Below are positions 47,689-56,546 of a DNA stretch of 64,000 bases, piece after piece. Every line of letters starts with the position of its first letter. Within the stretch, counting starts at the first letter, position 1. The notes under the pieces are model-generated. The model ran no database searches. It was not told where the DNA came from and saw only the letters and a program-made list of their open reading frames with translations. Source of the stretch: an uncultured Aquimarina sp. (GTDB taxonomy: Bacteria; Bacteroidota; Bacteroidia; Flavobacteriales; Flavobacteriaceae); contig CANMDW010000016.1 in the NCBI GenBank assembly GCA_947496705.1, positions 1 to 64,000 of the forward strand, in the 5' to 3' direction. The position numbers and the translations under genes were made by a program.

Positions 47689-47778
47689 GGGAGTTAAACA
47701 CTTCATCTTTTTGGCCCAACCGAGGGTGTTTTTGGTTAAACCCGGATTTTTCAATGAATAACCAGGTTAAATCCTATT

Positions 47779-47837
47779 TAGTGTCTGGTCGGAAATAGGC
47801 GGTTTTTATAATTTGAATTATTTCCGACCAGACACTA
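47779..47837. repeat. MITE-like element, family A, minimal 59-bp copy
   Basis: Perfect 19-bp terminal inverted repeats TAGTGTCTGGTCGGAAATA (47779-47797) and TATTTCCGACCAGACACTA (47819-47837) around a 21-bp interior. Reads as a deletion form of the 152-bp copy at 32313. Confidence 0.85.
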
Positions 47838-47861
47838 TTTATAAACCAGATACATACTTCT

Positions 47862-47895
47862 TCTGTCTGCAATAGACAGACAAAATTATTTTTTT
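47862..47895 (+). terminator. Hairpin with T-rich tail
   Basis: TCTGTCT (47862-47868) pairs with AGACAGA (47874-47880), followed by a T-rich stretch. It may end kinase transcripts about 400 bp after the stop. Confidence 0.45.
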
Positions 47896-47946
47896 TAAAT
47901 TTTTTACTATACTTTTTTTGAGGATTTATAAGGCTTATGGGTGCCA

Positions 47947-47985
47947 ATAGGGGAGAAACCCCTATACCCTTACGGGAATCCGTAA
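47947..47985. promoter_or_regulatory. Two adjacent short inverted repeats, candidate operator
   Basis: ATAGGGG (47947-47953) / CCCCTAT (47959-47965) and TTACGG (47970-47975) / CCGTAA (47980-47985) lie back to back in AT-rich DNA about 260 bp before the RDD gene. Could be protein-binding palindromes or an RNA leader. The rest of 47467-48242 besides the elements listed shows nothing. Confidence 0.4.
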
Positions 47986-48242
47986 CCGACTTTTAAAATA
48001 AATTAGTAAGTTCGCACTTTCTTCACACTAATTTAACAAAATATTAAGGTTTGTGTTTTAAAATACCACACTGCGGGAAATCGCAGAAATAGAGTTTTGT
48101 GGGATTAGGAGGTTTGAAGTATATATAAATACTAGCAGTAGTTGACTACCATTAGCGTTATGCTACCGGTCTCAAACAAAAAAGTAACATCGACACCAAA
48201 CAAAACATAAACAAAAAAGAAAACACAAACTCTAGGAATATC

Positions 48243-48822
48243 ATGACCAACAGACAACACCAACTTAGCTTCTGTAAAACCTGTAAAAACCAACAGTTTA
48301 GTATGCAGCAAGGCATTATCTGCAGCCTTACCAATACTATTGCCGATTTTGAGGGCAGCTGTGCCAGCTATACAGAAGATACCAAGCTTAAAGAAAAAGA
48401 AATAGTACTGGCAGTAACAAGAGACCTGGTCGGTAAAGAAGCAAGCCAGGGTATACGATTCACCAACTACTTGTTGGATTTTGTGTTTATCATGGTCTTT
48501 AGTTTTGTGATCGGTATCGTATTGGCCATTATTTCACCATCGGTATTAGATACTTTAGAAGAGGATAACCCTATTATCAATTATATATTTGGCTTTATCA
48601 TCGGAATGATCTATTACTCATTTTTTGAAATGACCACCGGCAGAACCCTTGGTAAGCTCATCACGGGTACTAAAGTAGTCGATGAAGATGGCAAAACTCC
48701 CGATCCCGGAACTTTTGTTACGCAGTCTTTGCCGGTATATCCCCTTTGAGCAGTTTACATTTTTGGGAGATGGTAATGGTTTGCATGACCGGCTGTCTAA
48801 AACCAAAGTAGTAGAAGCATAA
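48243..48822 (+). pseudogene. RDD family membrane protein, frameshifted near the C-terminus
   Basis: The first frame (to 48749) has a Cys-rich N-terminus (FCKTCKNQQF, ICSLTNTIADFEGSC), two membrane helices and RDD features (QGIRFTNYLLDFVF, TTGRTLGKLITGTKVVDEDGKTP). After TFVT near 48722 the family sequence continues in the +1 frame as SLCRYIPFEQFTFLGDGNGLHDRLSKTKVVEA, stopping at 48822. The junction reads ACGCAGT where ACGCGCAGT would restore a TRSLCRYIPFE reading, so a 2-bp loss in a GC repeat is the simplest cause. Could be true decay, a phase switch or a sequencing error. Confidence 0.85.
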
Positions 48823-48923
48823 ATGACATGAATCGTGATATCAAAGTAAAAAAGTAAAAACCAAAATAAAGCTACCGTCGTTATATAGGTAGTAATTAGC
48901 ATAAAAAGAATACAAGTCCCAGA

Positions 48924-49412
48924 ATGAAAACCCTATTATTATCCATATTTGATGGATTGTTTGCCACAACAAACCCCAAAGAAGCTACGACACGCAGTAC
49001 GAACAGAATTTTTATTACTTCAACCAATGCCCGTTCGGGACGTACCCTTATGATTGAAGAGGAAACTCATGCAGTATGGGTGTATCTGCTTCGTTCGGAT
49101 CAGGAAGGTATTGATTTTGAAGGGTTTTTGTGTTCAGTAAGCGATCCGTTGGCTGCAGATATCAACCCAAAAGATATCAACAAGAGTAGGAGAGAAGCAC
49201 CATTACCTCCGGCATTTGCCAATAAGTATAGCTATGTAAAACGCCTTAGAAAAAGAGATATCGCTGTACACTGGCACAAGGAGTATGTAACAATACTTAT
49301 TAAGCGCAAAGTATATCTGGTGATGGATCTGCAAACAAAAACCAGTTATTCAAAAGGCCTGGCCAAAGATGGATCGTATGGAAAAAAATTGGAGAGTACT
49401 ACGCTTCGATAG
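48924..49412 (+). CDS. Hypothetical protein, 162 aa
   Basis: Not recognised. No signal peptide or membrane helix. The N-terminal part is neutral, then a mixed alpha/beta pattern (RTLMIEEETHAVWVYLL, DIAVHWHKEYVTILIKRKVYLVMDLQTKTSYSKGLAKDGSYGKKL) with a basic C-terminus. It lies 100 bp after the broken RDD gene on the same strand; a short hairpin (ACGCT/AGCGT, 49401-49415) with a T-run overlaps its end. Confidence 0.7.
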   Translation: MKTLLLSIFDGLFATTNPKEATTRSTNRIFITSTNARSGRTLMIEEETHAVWVYLLRSDQEGIDFEGFLCSVSDPLAADINPKDINKSRREAPLPPAFANKYSYVKRLRKRDIAVHWHKEYVTILIKRKVYLVMDLQTKTSYSKGLAKDGSYGKKLESTTLR

Positions 49413-49649
49413 CGTTATGAGCTTTTTTAGATTCATTCAATACATAAACTTCTTACTTTCAACCTTTGTGTACTTCCCTGAGTAGCCTTACCTGAGTTCA
49501 TGTTTATTTTTAGTTATATTTTTGTTACACAGACCTGTTTGTCGGCGAGACATGGGGGACGCAGAGTAATTCGTTAGTTCCTGAAGATATATTTGTTTTC
49601 AATTTCAACTTATATAGACATAACTCACAACTTTCTGTTGATCCCTAAA

Positions 49650-49661
49650 TAGTGTCTGGTC
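49650..49661. repeat. Truncated left end of MITE-like family A
   Basis: TAGTGTCTGGTC matches the first 12 bases of the family A terminal repeat, then similarity stops. Confidence 0.6.
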
Positions 49662-49726
49662 TTCAAACTTCCAACTTTCATCTTCCGGCCTCCGACTTTA
49701 ATTCACAAAACTTTAACAAAAAAAAA

Positions 49727-49755
49727 CGCCCAGTTTCAAAAAATGAAACTAGCGT
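49727..49755 (-). terminator. Possible minus-strand terminator
   Basis: AGTTTC / GAAACT stem (49732-49750) with a run of nine A on its left, giving a U-tract on the minus strand. No confident minus-strand gene lies upstream of it. Confidence 0.35.
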
Positions 49756-49947
49756 GCTTTATTATTGCATCAGAAATGATTGTGGAAGTATGATGAACAC
49801 CTTTAAATAAAGGTTTTGAGCAGTTATTTATTACGCTCATGGGGATATCCAATTCTTACGCCTAGGGGTAGGATAGCTAAGCATTGGATCTAGAGAAGGG
49901 TTGTGCCTTCTTGATTTTCGGCAATTAGCTGATTTTTTGCAATTCCC

Positions 49948-49983
49948 AAAATTCTCCTGTACCTCACGGTATGGGAGAATTTT
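49948..49983. other. Long hairpin (10-bp stem plus inner 4-bp stem)
   Basis: AAAATTCTCC (49948-49957) pairs perfectly with GGAGAATTTT (49974-49983), with an inner TACC/GGTA helix. No T-run follows on either side, so it is not a standard terminator. It lies 300 bp before the first pseudopilin gene and could be an RNA structure or a protein-binding palindrome. Confidence 0.55.
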
Positions 49984-50288
49984 AAAACAGTAACTAATAT
50001 AAGTAAACATAGTTTTATATTGCAATGATAGATTTTTGGTTTGATGAAAAAATAAATTCAAAAAATGAAATTGAGATATAGTAGTATTGTGGTTTAGAAA
50101 GAAAACCGGCTCACTTCTACTAGTATTTAGGATGCTAACTGTTGTAAAAACTTAAATATGAATCATAAAAGTAATCAAAGAATTATAAGAATAAACAGTG
50201 TATAGATATAATAGGATCATTCAGGTTTATGATACTCATATAACTTTAAAAATCTTATTTTTACAAGCATTTCATTTATTAACTAATT

Positions 50289-50699
50289 ATGAAGAAAGTA
50301 AGACCTGCCAAACTTAAAGCCTTTAACCTCCAGGAGATGCTGTTGGTACTGGCTATCATTGGGATTTTGCTGTTGATTGCATTGCCAAATTTCCTGCCGT
50401 TGATCGCTCAGACCAAAGCACAGGAAGCCAAAATACAGCTAAAGACCATCAGCAATATGCAAACACAGTACCGATACCTGAATTCTAAATACTCTCTGGA
50501 TTTTACAGAACTTAATTATGAAGCACCCACGACGGTCAAAAACGGGGGCACAGCCAATTATGGGTATGAGATTCTGGAGGCTACGGTATCAAATTTTAAG
50601 GCCAGAGCCACTGCTGTGGTGGATTTTGATGGAGATGGAGTATTTAACGTATGGGAGATCGATGAGAGCGGTAGCCCAAAGCAAATCATAAAAGATTAA
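50289..50699 (+). CDS. Major pseudopilin (GspG/PilA-like)
   Basis: 136 aa. Class III prepilin leader MKKVRPAKLKA with cleavage predicted after Ala11, then FNLQEMLLVLAIIGILLLIALPNF (Glu5 conserved) forming the pilin helix. The C-terminus (VDFDGDGVFNVWEIDE) is an Asp-rich loop like the calcium site of GspG. Ala replaces Gly at position -1. First gene of the locus; its stop overlaps the prepilin peptidase start. Confidence 0.88.
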   Translation: MKKVRPAKLKAFNLQEMLLVLAIIGILLLIALPNFLPLIAQTKAQEAKIQLKTISNMQTQYRYLNSKYSLDFTELNYEAPTTVKNGGTANYGYEILEATVSNFKARATAVVDFDGDGVFNVWEIDESGSPKQIIKD

Positions 50700-51181
50700 T
50701 GTTGCTGATCAAAATATGCATACTATGCACGTTGGGTGTAATTACCTACCAGGATCTCAAAGATCGCGAGGTCTATGGATTTATATTCCTTGTCCTGATC
50801 GGGCTACTGGGGTTTTTGCATTATCAAAACACAACGCAATTCAATTTCCTGTATGCTATATTGATGAATATAGGGGTGCTCATTGTGATTATGGGATTGC
50901 TATACCTGTATACTTTGATACAATTAAAACGCTCTTTTTTTGAAGAAGTATTTGGTTGGGGAGACCTGCTGTTTTTTCTGGCACTGGCGATTGGTTTTCC
51001 TACAGCTACTTTTATAATACTATTGGTGTTTTCACTGCTTTTTTCGGTATTGGTATGGTTAATGCTTAAAAACAAGGCAAACTATGATACGGTACCTTTG
51101 GCGGGATATATGGCTGTGTTTTTGGGAATGATTTTTTTGATAAACTGGATGATGAATCCTTTAACTCTGTACCTGATATGA
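50699..51181 (+). CDS. Prepilin peptidase (A24 aspartic protease, peptidase domain only)
   Basis: 160 aa, about six membrane helices. Catalytic aspartates fit D19 in TYQDLKDREV and D89 in the GxGD motif GWGD (86-89). The N-methylation domain of PilD is absent, as in TadV/CpaA and FlaK-type enzymes, so mature pseudopilins may not be N-methylated by this protein. Cleaves the leaders of the three pseudopilins in this locus. Overlaps both neighbours. Confidence 0.88.
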   Translation: MLLIKICILCTLGVITYQDLKDREVYGFIFLVLIGLLGFLHYQNTTQFNFLYAILMNIGVLIVIMGLLYLYTLIQLKRSFFEEVFGWGDLLFFLALAIGFPTATFIILLVFSLLFSVLVWLMLKNKANYDTVPLAGYMAVFLGMIFLINWMMNPLTLYLI

Positions 51182-52596
51182 GTAATGTGAATACATATGA
51201 GATACCGGTACACCTGAAACAGCTGATTACTTCAAATCAGGCATTTCATTATAGAATAGTACCCGTTTCCAGAGATGGGGATGCTTTACACTTAAAGACA
51301 GATACTGCCGATTTGCAAAACCTGCAAAGAGAACTCGCTATTATTCTGGGTTGTGATGTGGTAGCGATCCCCGAGACTACCGAAAATATACAATCGTATT
51401 TAACTTTTAATTACCGAAAAACAACCACCACCGCCAGTGAAAAACTGGAATACGAAGATCGGTTTTTACAAAAACTGATCGCCACAGCAAAAGATTTTGG
51501 AAGTAGTGATATCCACATGGAGCCCTATGAGAAATTTTGCAGAGTACGTTTTCGGTTAGACGGAAAATTAAAAGAGCAATATACCATTTCTAATACCGAA
51601 TACCCACAGTTGATTAATCAGATCAAAATACAATCTGGCCTGGATATTTCTCAGAAAAGACTGGCACAGGACGGACGTATTACTTTCAAAGAAGGTACCG
51701 ATGAATTTGATATCCGGGTGTCTACCATGCCTACTCTGTATGGAGAAAAAATAGTACTACGACTGCTTAATCGCGATACACAGGAGGTATCGCTCAACGA
51801 TTTAGGCTTTACCGAGGCAGAATTAGCAGATTATCGTGAGGCAATCAAAAAACCACAGGGAATCATTTTGATTTCGGGGCCAACAGGATCGGGTAAAACA
51901 ACCACCCTGTATGCTACCTTAAAAGAATTGAATAAAGAAATTTCAAATATTCTTACTATTGAAGATCCTATAGAATATACCTTGCAGGGGATCAATCAGG
52001 TACAACTTCGGGAAGATATCGAATTTGATTTTCCAGCTGCACTACGGGCATTTTTACGTCAGGACCCGGATATTATTATGGTAGGTGAGATTCGCGATGA
52101 CCGTACCGCAGGAATGGCTATCAAAGCAGCACTAACAGGTCACCTGGTACTTTCGACCATACATACCAACTCGGCCTGGGCAACTATTTCGAGATTGATT
52201 GACATGAATGTGCCGGCATTTTTACTAGCAAATACCATAACCATGAGTATTGCGCAGCGCCTGGTGAGAAAACTATGTCCACATTGCAAAACACAAAAAA
52301 TAGCAGAGACCAAAGATTTTCCTCAGGATTTTGAAATCCCTGAGACTATACAACAACATTATATTGCTGTGGGATGTAATCATTGCTATCATACCGGGTA
52401 TATGGGGCGTAAAGCGATTTATGAGATACTACCCGTCACCAAAGAACTCGAAACTGCCATAAGGCATAACGAATTACAAATAGACACCTATATAGAACAA
52501 CGAAACATAAACACTTTACAACATAACGCCATACGCATGATTATAGAAGGAGAAACTTCGGTAGAGGAAGTATATTCCTTGTTGGCGAATAATTAA
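51178..52596 (+). CDS. GspE/PilB-type assembly ATPase
   Basis: 472 aa. Short N-domain, then the hexameric ATPase: Walker A GPTGSGKT (234-241), Asp box, Walker B DIIMVGEIRD, His box LSTIHTNSAW, and the tetracysteine zinc site C367PHC370...C400NHC403. The zinc site and N-domain make it an assembly/secretion motor and not PilT. No retraction ATPase is encoded in the locus. Starts inside the peptidase stop (ATGA). Confidence 0.93.
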   Translation: MSNVNTYEIPVHLKQLITSNQAFHYRIVPVSRDGDALHLKTDTADLQNLQRELAIILGCDVVAIPETTENIQSYLTFNYRKTTTTASEKLEYEDRFLQKLIATAKDFGSSDIHMEPYEKFCRVRFRLDGKLKEQYTISNTEYPQLINQIKIQSGLDISQKRLAQDGRITFKEGTDEFDIRVSTMPTLYGEKIVLRLLNRDTQEVSLNDLGFTEAELADYREAIKKPQGIILISGPTGSGKTTTLYATLKELNKEISNILTIEDPIEYTLQGINQVQLREDIEFDFPAALRAFLRQDPDIIMVGEIRDDRTAGMAIKAALTGHLVLSTIHTNSAWATISRLIDMNVPAFLLANTITMSIAQRLVRKLCPHCKTQKIAETKDFPQDFEIPETIQQHYIAVGCNHCYHTGYMGRKAIYEILPVTKELETAIRHNELQIDTYIEQRNINTLQHNAIRMIIEGETSVEEVYSLLANN

Positions 52597-52598
52597 AT

Positions 52599-54812
52599 AT
52601 GATGAATTTGAAACGAAAGATACTTATTATTGCTCTTGTTATTGGGGTACAGGTTTTGGCACAGGAAGGTTTCCAAAATCAGGCACAAGACAATACCCGT
52701 ATTGCTACCATTGAAAATAAGCTAAAGCTACTCAATGTAGATATACCGGGGCTAACAGAAAAAGTAAATGTAAATATATCCAATACTTCTTTACTTAATT
52801 TTTTAAGAGCTGTATCTCAGGTACATAAAATCAATATCAATCTTGCCGATGAACTCAACACTATTACGATCATTAATGGATTCAATGATGTGAGCGTTCA
52901 GGATTTGCTGGTGTTTTTGGTGAAAGAATATCAGCTGGATATTGGGTTTACAGGCAATATACTATCTGTAAAGAAATATGTTCTACCGGTGGAAATACCG
53001 GTAGAGAAAGAAATAGTTGTGCAGTATGATGTGCTTTCTGAAGCTTTATCTACCGATCTGAATAATGATCCTTTACCTAAAGTATTCAGAAAGATTACCG
53101 AGGTATCGGGAAAAAACCTGCTGTTCACACCAGAGTTGAGTAATAAAAGCCTAACGCTTTTTATCAGCAAAGTTCCTTTTGATGTTGCGATGAAAAAACT
53201 GGCAGAAGCCAATAATATACAGTTTAGCAAAAACCGGGATGGGTTTTATGAGTTTGACGCTTTTCCGCAATCCGGAGATTCGGGTACCGGATACCGTACA
53301 CGTCGTTCTAACTTCTCTTACAAGGTGATTGATACATTAGCCAGGGTGGTTTCGGTAGATTTGAAAAACACAGCTGTAGCCGATGTGATCTATACCTTGT
53401 CTGAAGACCTGAAACTGGACATTTTTACAGCTTCTCCTTTGGAAAATGCAGGAACGGTAACCGTAAAAGCAGAATCTATATCCTATGATGCTTTGCTGGT
53501 AAAGATCTTTGAGAGTAACATGATTTCTGGTCAAAGAAGCACTTCATCACCATCAAATCAGGGAAATCAAAATAATTTCAATGCGCAGCAGAACCCTCAG
53601 AACAATGCGGCAAAGGCATCCGGTGTATTTACCTTCAAAAGAGAAGGAAATGTGTATTACTTTGGTACCGAAGATCAATTGGCACTCAAAAAGATTGAGC
53701 TGGTACAAATGATGCACCGCTCTATTGCCATGCTTGGGGATGCCAATCCTTCTACCTCGTATGGAAATAGTTTCGGAAATTCTAATTTTGTCACTGGCGG
53801 CACCAATTTCTTTACCGGTGCAGGCGGAGCTAACCAGGGATTCAATCAAAATGGAGTAAATAACAGGAACCAGCGCGGATCCTCTTTCAGAAATACAAAT
53901 GCTTCTGGGAACACCCAGCAGGCAGGATCTATTTCAGATATTTTTCCGGCTTCAGTCATTGAAGGATTAGATATAAAAATTGATACCGAACTCAACAGTT
54001 TTGTCGTGAGTGGTCCTGGCACCAGGGTAGAAAAATTTAAAAACTTCATTACCTATATCGATAAACCGGTTCCGTTGATATTGATTGAGGTAATGATCCT
54101 GGAGGTCAATCGTACAGCTACTGTAGAAACCGGTGTAGAGTTTGGGATCGGTAAAGAACCCGTCACTACCGAAGGAAGAACGTTTCCCGATGCAAGTATT
54201 ACCCTGGGAGCTCAAACCATCAACCGGATAATCGGGGGATTTGATGGTTTCGGATCCTTAAACCTTGGGAATGTTGTCCCCAATTTCTATATGGATATCA
54301 AAGCCATGGAAACCAACGGCAATGTAAAGATATTGTCTACTCCAAAGCTGAGTACTCTAAACGGACATAAAGCGTATTTATCCAGCGGACAAACGACTTA
54401 TTATGCCGTAACCAATCAGAACTTTTTTGGTTCACAGATCCCACAAACGTCAGAGGTGGTGAATTACCTTCCGATCGATGCAGAACTGGCTCTGGAATTT
54501 AAACCCTTTGTGTCTGGAGACGGGCAGATCACCCTGGATATACAGGTCATTCAATCGAACTTTAGCGGAGAACGTATTGCAGAAAATGCACCACCAGATA
54601 TTAATAGCCGCAGGTTTTCGTCCATTATGAGAATGCGGGCAAATGATGTGGCTATTTTAGGAGGTATTGAGCAGAAAATAAAGAATGACTCGGGATCAGG
54701 AGTCCCGTTTTTAGCACGTATACCCATCATAAAATGGCTATTCAGTAAAAGGGTGAGAGAAGATACTAAGAAACGATTAAATGTTATTATCAAACCTACA
54801 GTATTCTATTAA
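52599..54812 (+). CDS. Secretin (GspD/PilQ-like)
   Basis: 737 aa with a signal peptide (KRKILIIALVIGVQVLAQ). An STN-like domain (VNVNISNTSLLNFLRAVSQVHKININLA) and further N-domains, a long Asn/Gln/Gly-rich low-complexity region (~305-445), then the secretin domain (DTELNSFVVSG, VMILEVNRTATVETGVEFGIG, VKILSTPKLSTLNGHKAYLSSG, C-terminal GGIEQKIKND and VPFLARIPIIKWLFS). Forms the outer-membrane gate. The low-complexity insert is unusual and likely disordered. Confidence 0.93.
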   Translation: MMNLKRKILIIALVIGVQVLAQEGFQNQAQDNTRIATIENKLKLLNVDIPGLTEKVNVNISNTSLLNFLRAVSQVHKININLADELNTITIINGFNDVSVQDLLVFLVKEYQLDIGFTGNILSVKKYVLPVEIPVEKEIVVQYDVLSEALSTDLNNDPLPKVFRKITEVSGKNLLFTPELSNKSLTLFISKVPFDVAMKKLAEANNIQFSKNRDGFYEFDAFPQSGDSGTGYRTRRSNFSYKVIDTLARVVSVDLKNTAVADVIYTLSEDLKLDIFTASPLENAGTVTVKAESISYDALLVKIFESNMISGQRSTSSPSNQGNQNNFNAQQNPQNNAAKASGVFTFKREGNVYYFGTEDQLALKKIELVQMMHRSIAMLGDANPSTSYGNSFGNSNFVTGGTNFFTGAGGANQGFNQNGVNNRNQRGSSFRNTNASGNTQQAGSISDIFPASVIEGLDIKIDTELNSFVVSGPGTRVEKFKNFITYIDKPVPLILIEVMILEVNRTATVETGVEFGIGKEPVTTEGRTFPDASITLGAQTINRIIGGFDGFGSLNLGNVVPNFYMDIKAMETNGNVKILSTPKLSTLNGHKAYLSSGQTTYYAVTNQNFFGSQIPQTSEVVNYLPIDAELALEFKPFVSGDGQITLDIQVIQSNFSGERIAENAPPDINSRRFSSIMRMRANDVAILGGIEQKIKNDSGSGVPFLARIPIIKWLFSKRVREDTKKRLNVIIKPTVFY

Positions 54813-56026
54813 TGGTTAAGGCACTATTATCATATCAACCCTTTGGGAAAACCTTGTTGGCACTTGAGCATTCGCTGCAAGTTGATGATCCCGTGATCTT
54901 TGGCCTTGAGTTGGTACAGAAGAAAGGGGAGTTGGATATTCATCAAACTTTTACCGCAAAACATCCCGATGAACTATCGGCATTTATTAAAACCACCCCC
55001 CAGATAAGTTTGGTCATTACCAATGATCATGTGTTGTTTAAAGAAGTACCCCATTTCAACACTGATGCAGAGATTGTAGCAGAGTCTTTCCCAAACCTGA
55101 ACCTGAATGATTTCTATTATCAGATCCTTCGTACTGCAGACAAGTCTTTTATCGCAGTATGCCGAAAACAATATGTTGAAACACTGGTGGAAACATACCA
55201 AAAAGCCACAATTAAAATAACAAATATTGCCTTGGGAGGATTAAAAATGGCTGCCCTGGCTGGATATGCCGAAGGAGAACAACTACATAGTTACAATACT
55301 GAGGTTAGTTTCAATAATGGAGAGGTAATTAAAATAACACCCCAAAATGATACTACCCGGCAGCAATACAGTATCGAAGGACTCACTTTTCCTTCAACGC
55401 ATACGTTGCCACTGGCAGTTGCTCTGGATAACATATTGAAGCCCGATAACATTTCGGGGAATATAGAAGAGAGAAATACCGAATTACAGAAAAACTATAA
55501 AGAATCTCAGTTTTTTAAGAGTACTTTACAAATAGGGATTGGATTCCTGCTGTTAGCATTGCTCATTAACTTTTTTATTTTTAATGCTAAATACAAAAAA
55601 TGGCAAGGTTTGCAGGAAGAGCTTCAGGTGTATACTACGCAGAAGGAGCATATTACAAGGAAACAAGCCGATGTACATGCCAAAGAATCCCTGGTGCAAA
55701 GTATACTTACCACCGGGTTTTCTAAAAGCTCTTACTATATTGATACAATTGTGCAGGAACAACCTTCAACGGTATTATTAACATCATTAGCATATCAGCC
55801 ATTAGCAAAACCTATCCGTAAAAATAAAGCCATTGATCTTATGAAAGGGGTTCTTTCAATCACAGGGGTGTCTACAGATAAGGCTGATTTTACTGCATGG
55901 TTACGAACGATGGAAGGGTTTCTTTTTGTAGATGCGGTAACCATTACACAGTATGGATTGGATAAAAAAAATACGACCGGTTTTGAACTAATATTGAATA
56001 TCAAATCAGATGGAACAGCGAACTAA
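54812..56026 (+). CDS. GspL or PilM-PilN-like inner-membrane platform protein
   Basis: 404 aa, not assigned by clear motifs. Residues 1-235 are cytoplasmic and look like a reduced actin-like PilM/GspL domain (FGLELVQKKGELDI, SLVITNDHVLFKEVP). One membrane helix (~240-260, LQIGIGFLLLALLINFFIF), then a coiled coil and a ferredoxin-like periplasmic domain (VLSITGVSTDKADFTAWLRTMEGF) as in PilN/GspL. The architecture and position after the secretin support a PilM-PilN/GspL role. Ends overlapping the next gene by 17 bp. Confidence 0.75.
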   Translation: MVKALLSYQPFGKTLLALEHSLQVDDPVIFGLELVQKKGELDIHQTFTAKHPDELSAFIKTTPQISLVITNDHVLFKEVPHFNTDAEIVAESFPNLNLNDFYYQILRTADKSFIAVCRKQYVETLVETYQKATIKITNIALGGLKMAALAGYAEGEQLHSYNTEVSFNNGEVIKITPQNDTTRQQYSIEGLTFPSTHTLPLAVALDNILKPDNISGNIEERNTELQKNYKESQFFKSTLQIGIGFLLLALLINFFIFNAKYKKWQGLQEELQVYTTQKEHITRKQADVHAKESLVQSILTTGFSKSSYYIDTIVQEQPSTVLLTSLAYQPLAKPIRKNKAIDLMKGVLSITGVSTDKADFTAWLRTMEGFLFVDAVTITQYGLDKKNTTGFELILNIKSDGTAN

Positions 56027-56528
56027 AAATATAATCTTGATTGCCGGATTGCTGTGCGTGCTTTTTATAGCATATCGTTATGGTTTTTCTAAAACCTTCG
56101 CGATCCATAGTGAGCTGTCCAAATTAGAACAACAGAAAGAGGAGTATCAGGCTGCACCCAGACAACTGGCAGCTTTAACAAAAAAAGAACAGCAATTAGA
56201 TGTTATTTTAGCAAAAAATAATGTGGAAGGAAGTTCTTTGCAGCACAATCTCCTGAAAACTCTGAATACGTTGTCTGATTCGACCAGGATAAAGGTCATC
56301 GCATTTGAAGAGCCTCATCGCTATACTGATGAAGTAACAAAAGAAGGTAGGATCACCTATGATTTTACATTACAAGGCGATTATAAATCATTGATAGGGG
56401 TAGTGTATGCACTCGAACAGCAGTATAGCTTTGGTAATATTGCTCAGGTAGATTTTCAGAAAAAGAAAAATTTTAGAACAGGCAACAGATATTTACAATG
56501 CAGGTTGCTGTTACAGCGTTTGAATTAA
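56010..56528 (+). CDS. GspM/PilO-like protein
   Basis: 172 aa. One N-terminal helix (NIILIAGLLCVLFIAYRYGFS), a coiled coil (SELSKLEQQKEEYQAAPRQLAALTKKE) and a periplasmic ferredoxin-like domain (YDFTLQGDYKSLIGVVYALEQQY). This is the PilO/GspM layout, and the gene overlaps the PilN-like gene. Confidence 0.75.
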   Translation: MEQRTKNIILIAGLLCVLFIAYRYGFSKTFAIHSELSKLEQQKEEYQAAPRQLAALTKKEQQLDVILAKNNVEGSSLQHNLLKTLNTLSDSTRIKVIAFEEPHRYTDEVTKEGRITYDFTLQGDYKSLIGVVYALEQQYSFGNIAQVDFQKKKNFRTGNRYLQCRLLLQRLN

Positions 56529-56546
56529 CAGAACAAACAGAATAAT

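Larger units (their letters stand above)
49413..50288. other. 876-bp intergenic region upstream of the secretion/pilus locus
   Basis: Contains a truncated family A element (49650-49661), a short C/T-rich degenerate repeat (49665-49705), a minus-strand terminator-like hairpin (49727-49755) and a strong long hairpin (49948-49983). The promoter of the secretion/pilus genes should lie in its last 150 bp, where I see only the imperfect -7-like TATTTTTA at 50254-50261. Confidence 0.6.

Noticed and set aside
47401..47754. Minus-strand ORF of 117 aa
   Set aside because: Listed as a repeat instead of a CDS: it consists mainly of 21-bp repeats and ends antisense to the histidine kinase.
49837..50061. 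Minus-strand ORF of 74 aa ending in RRHNPSLDPMLSYPTPRRK
   Set aside because: It runs through the strong hairpin at 49948-49983, has no recognised domain and no clear promoter; a small gene cannot be excluded, but support is too weak.
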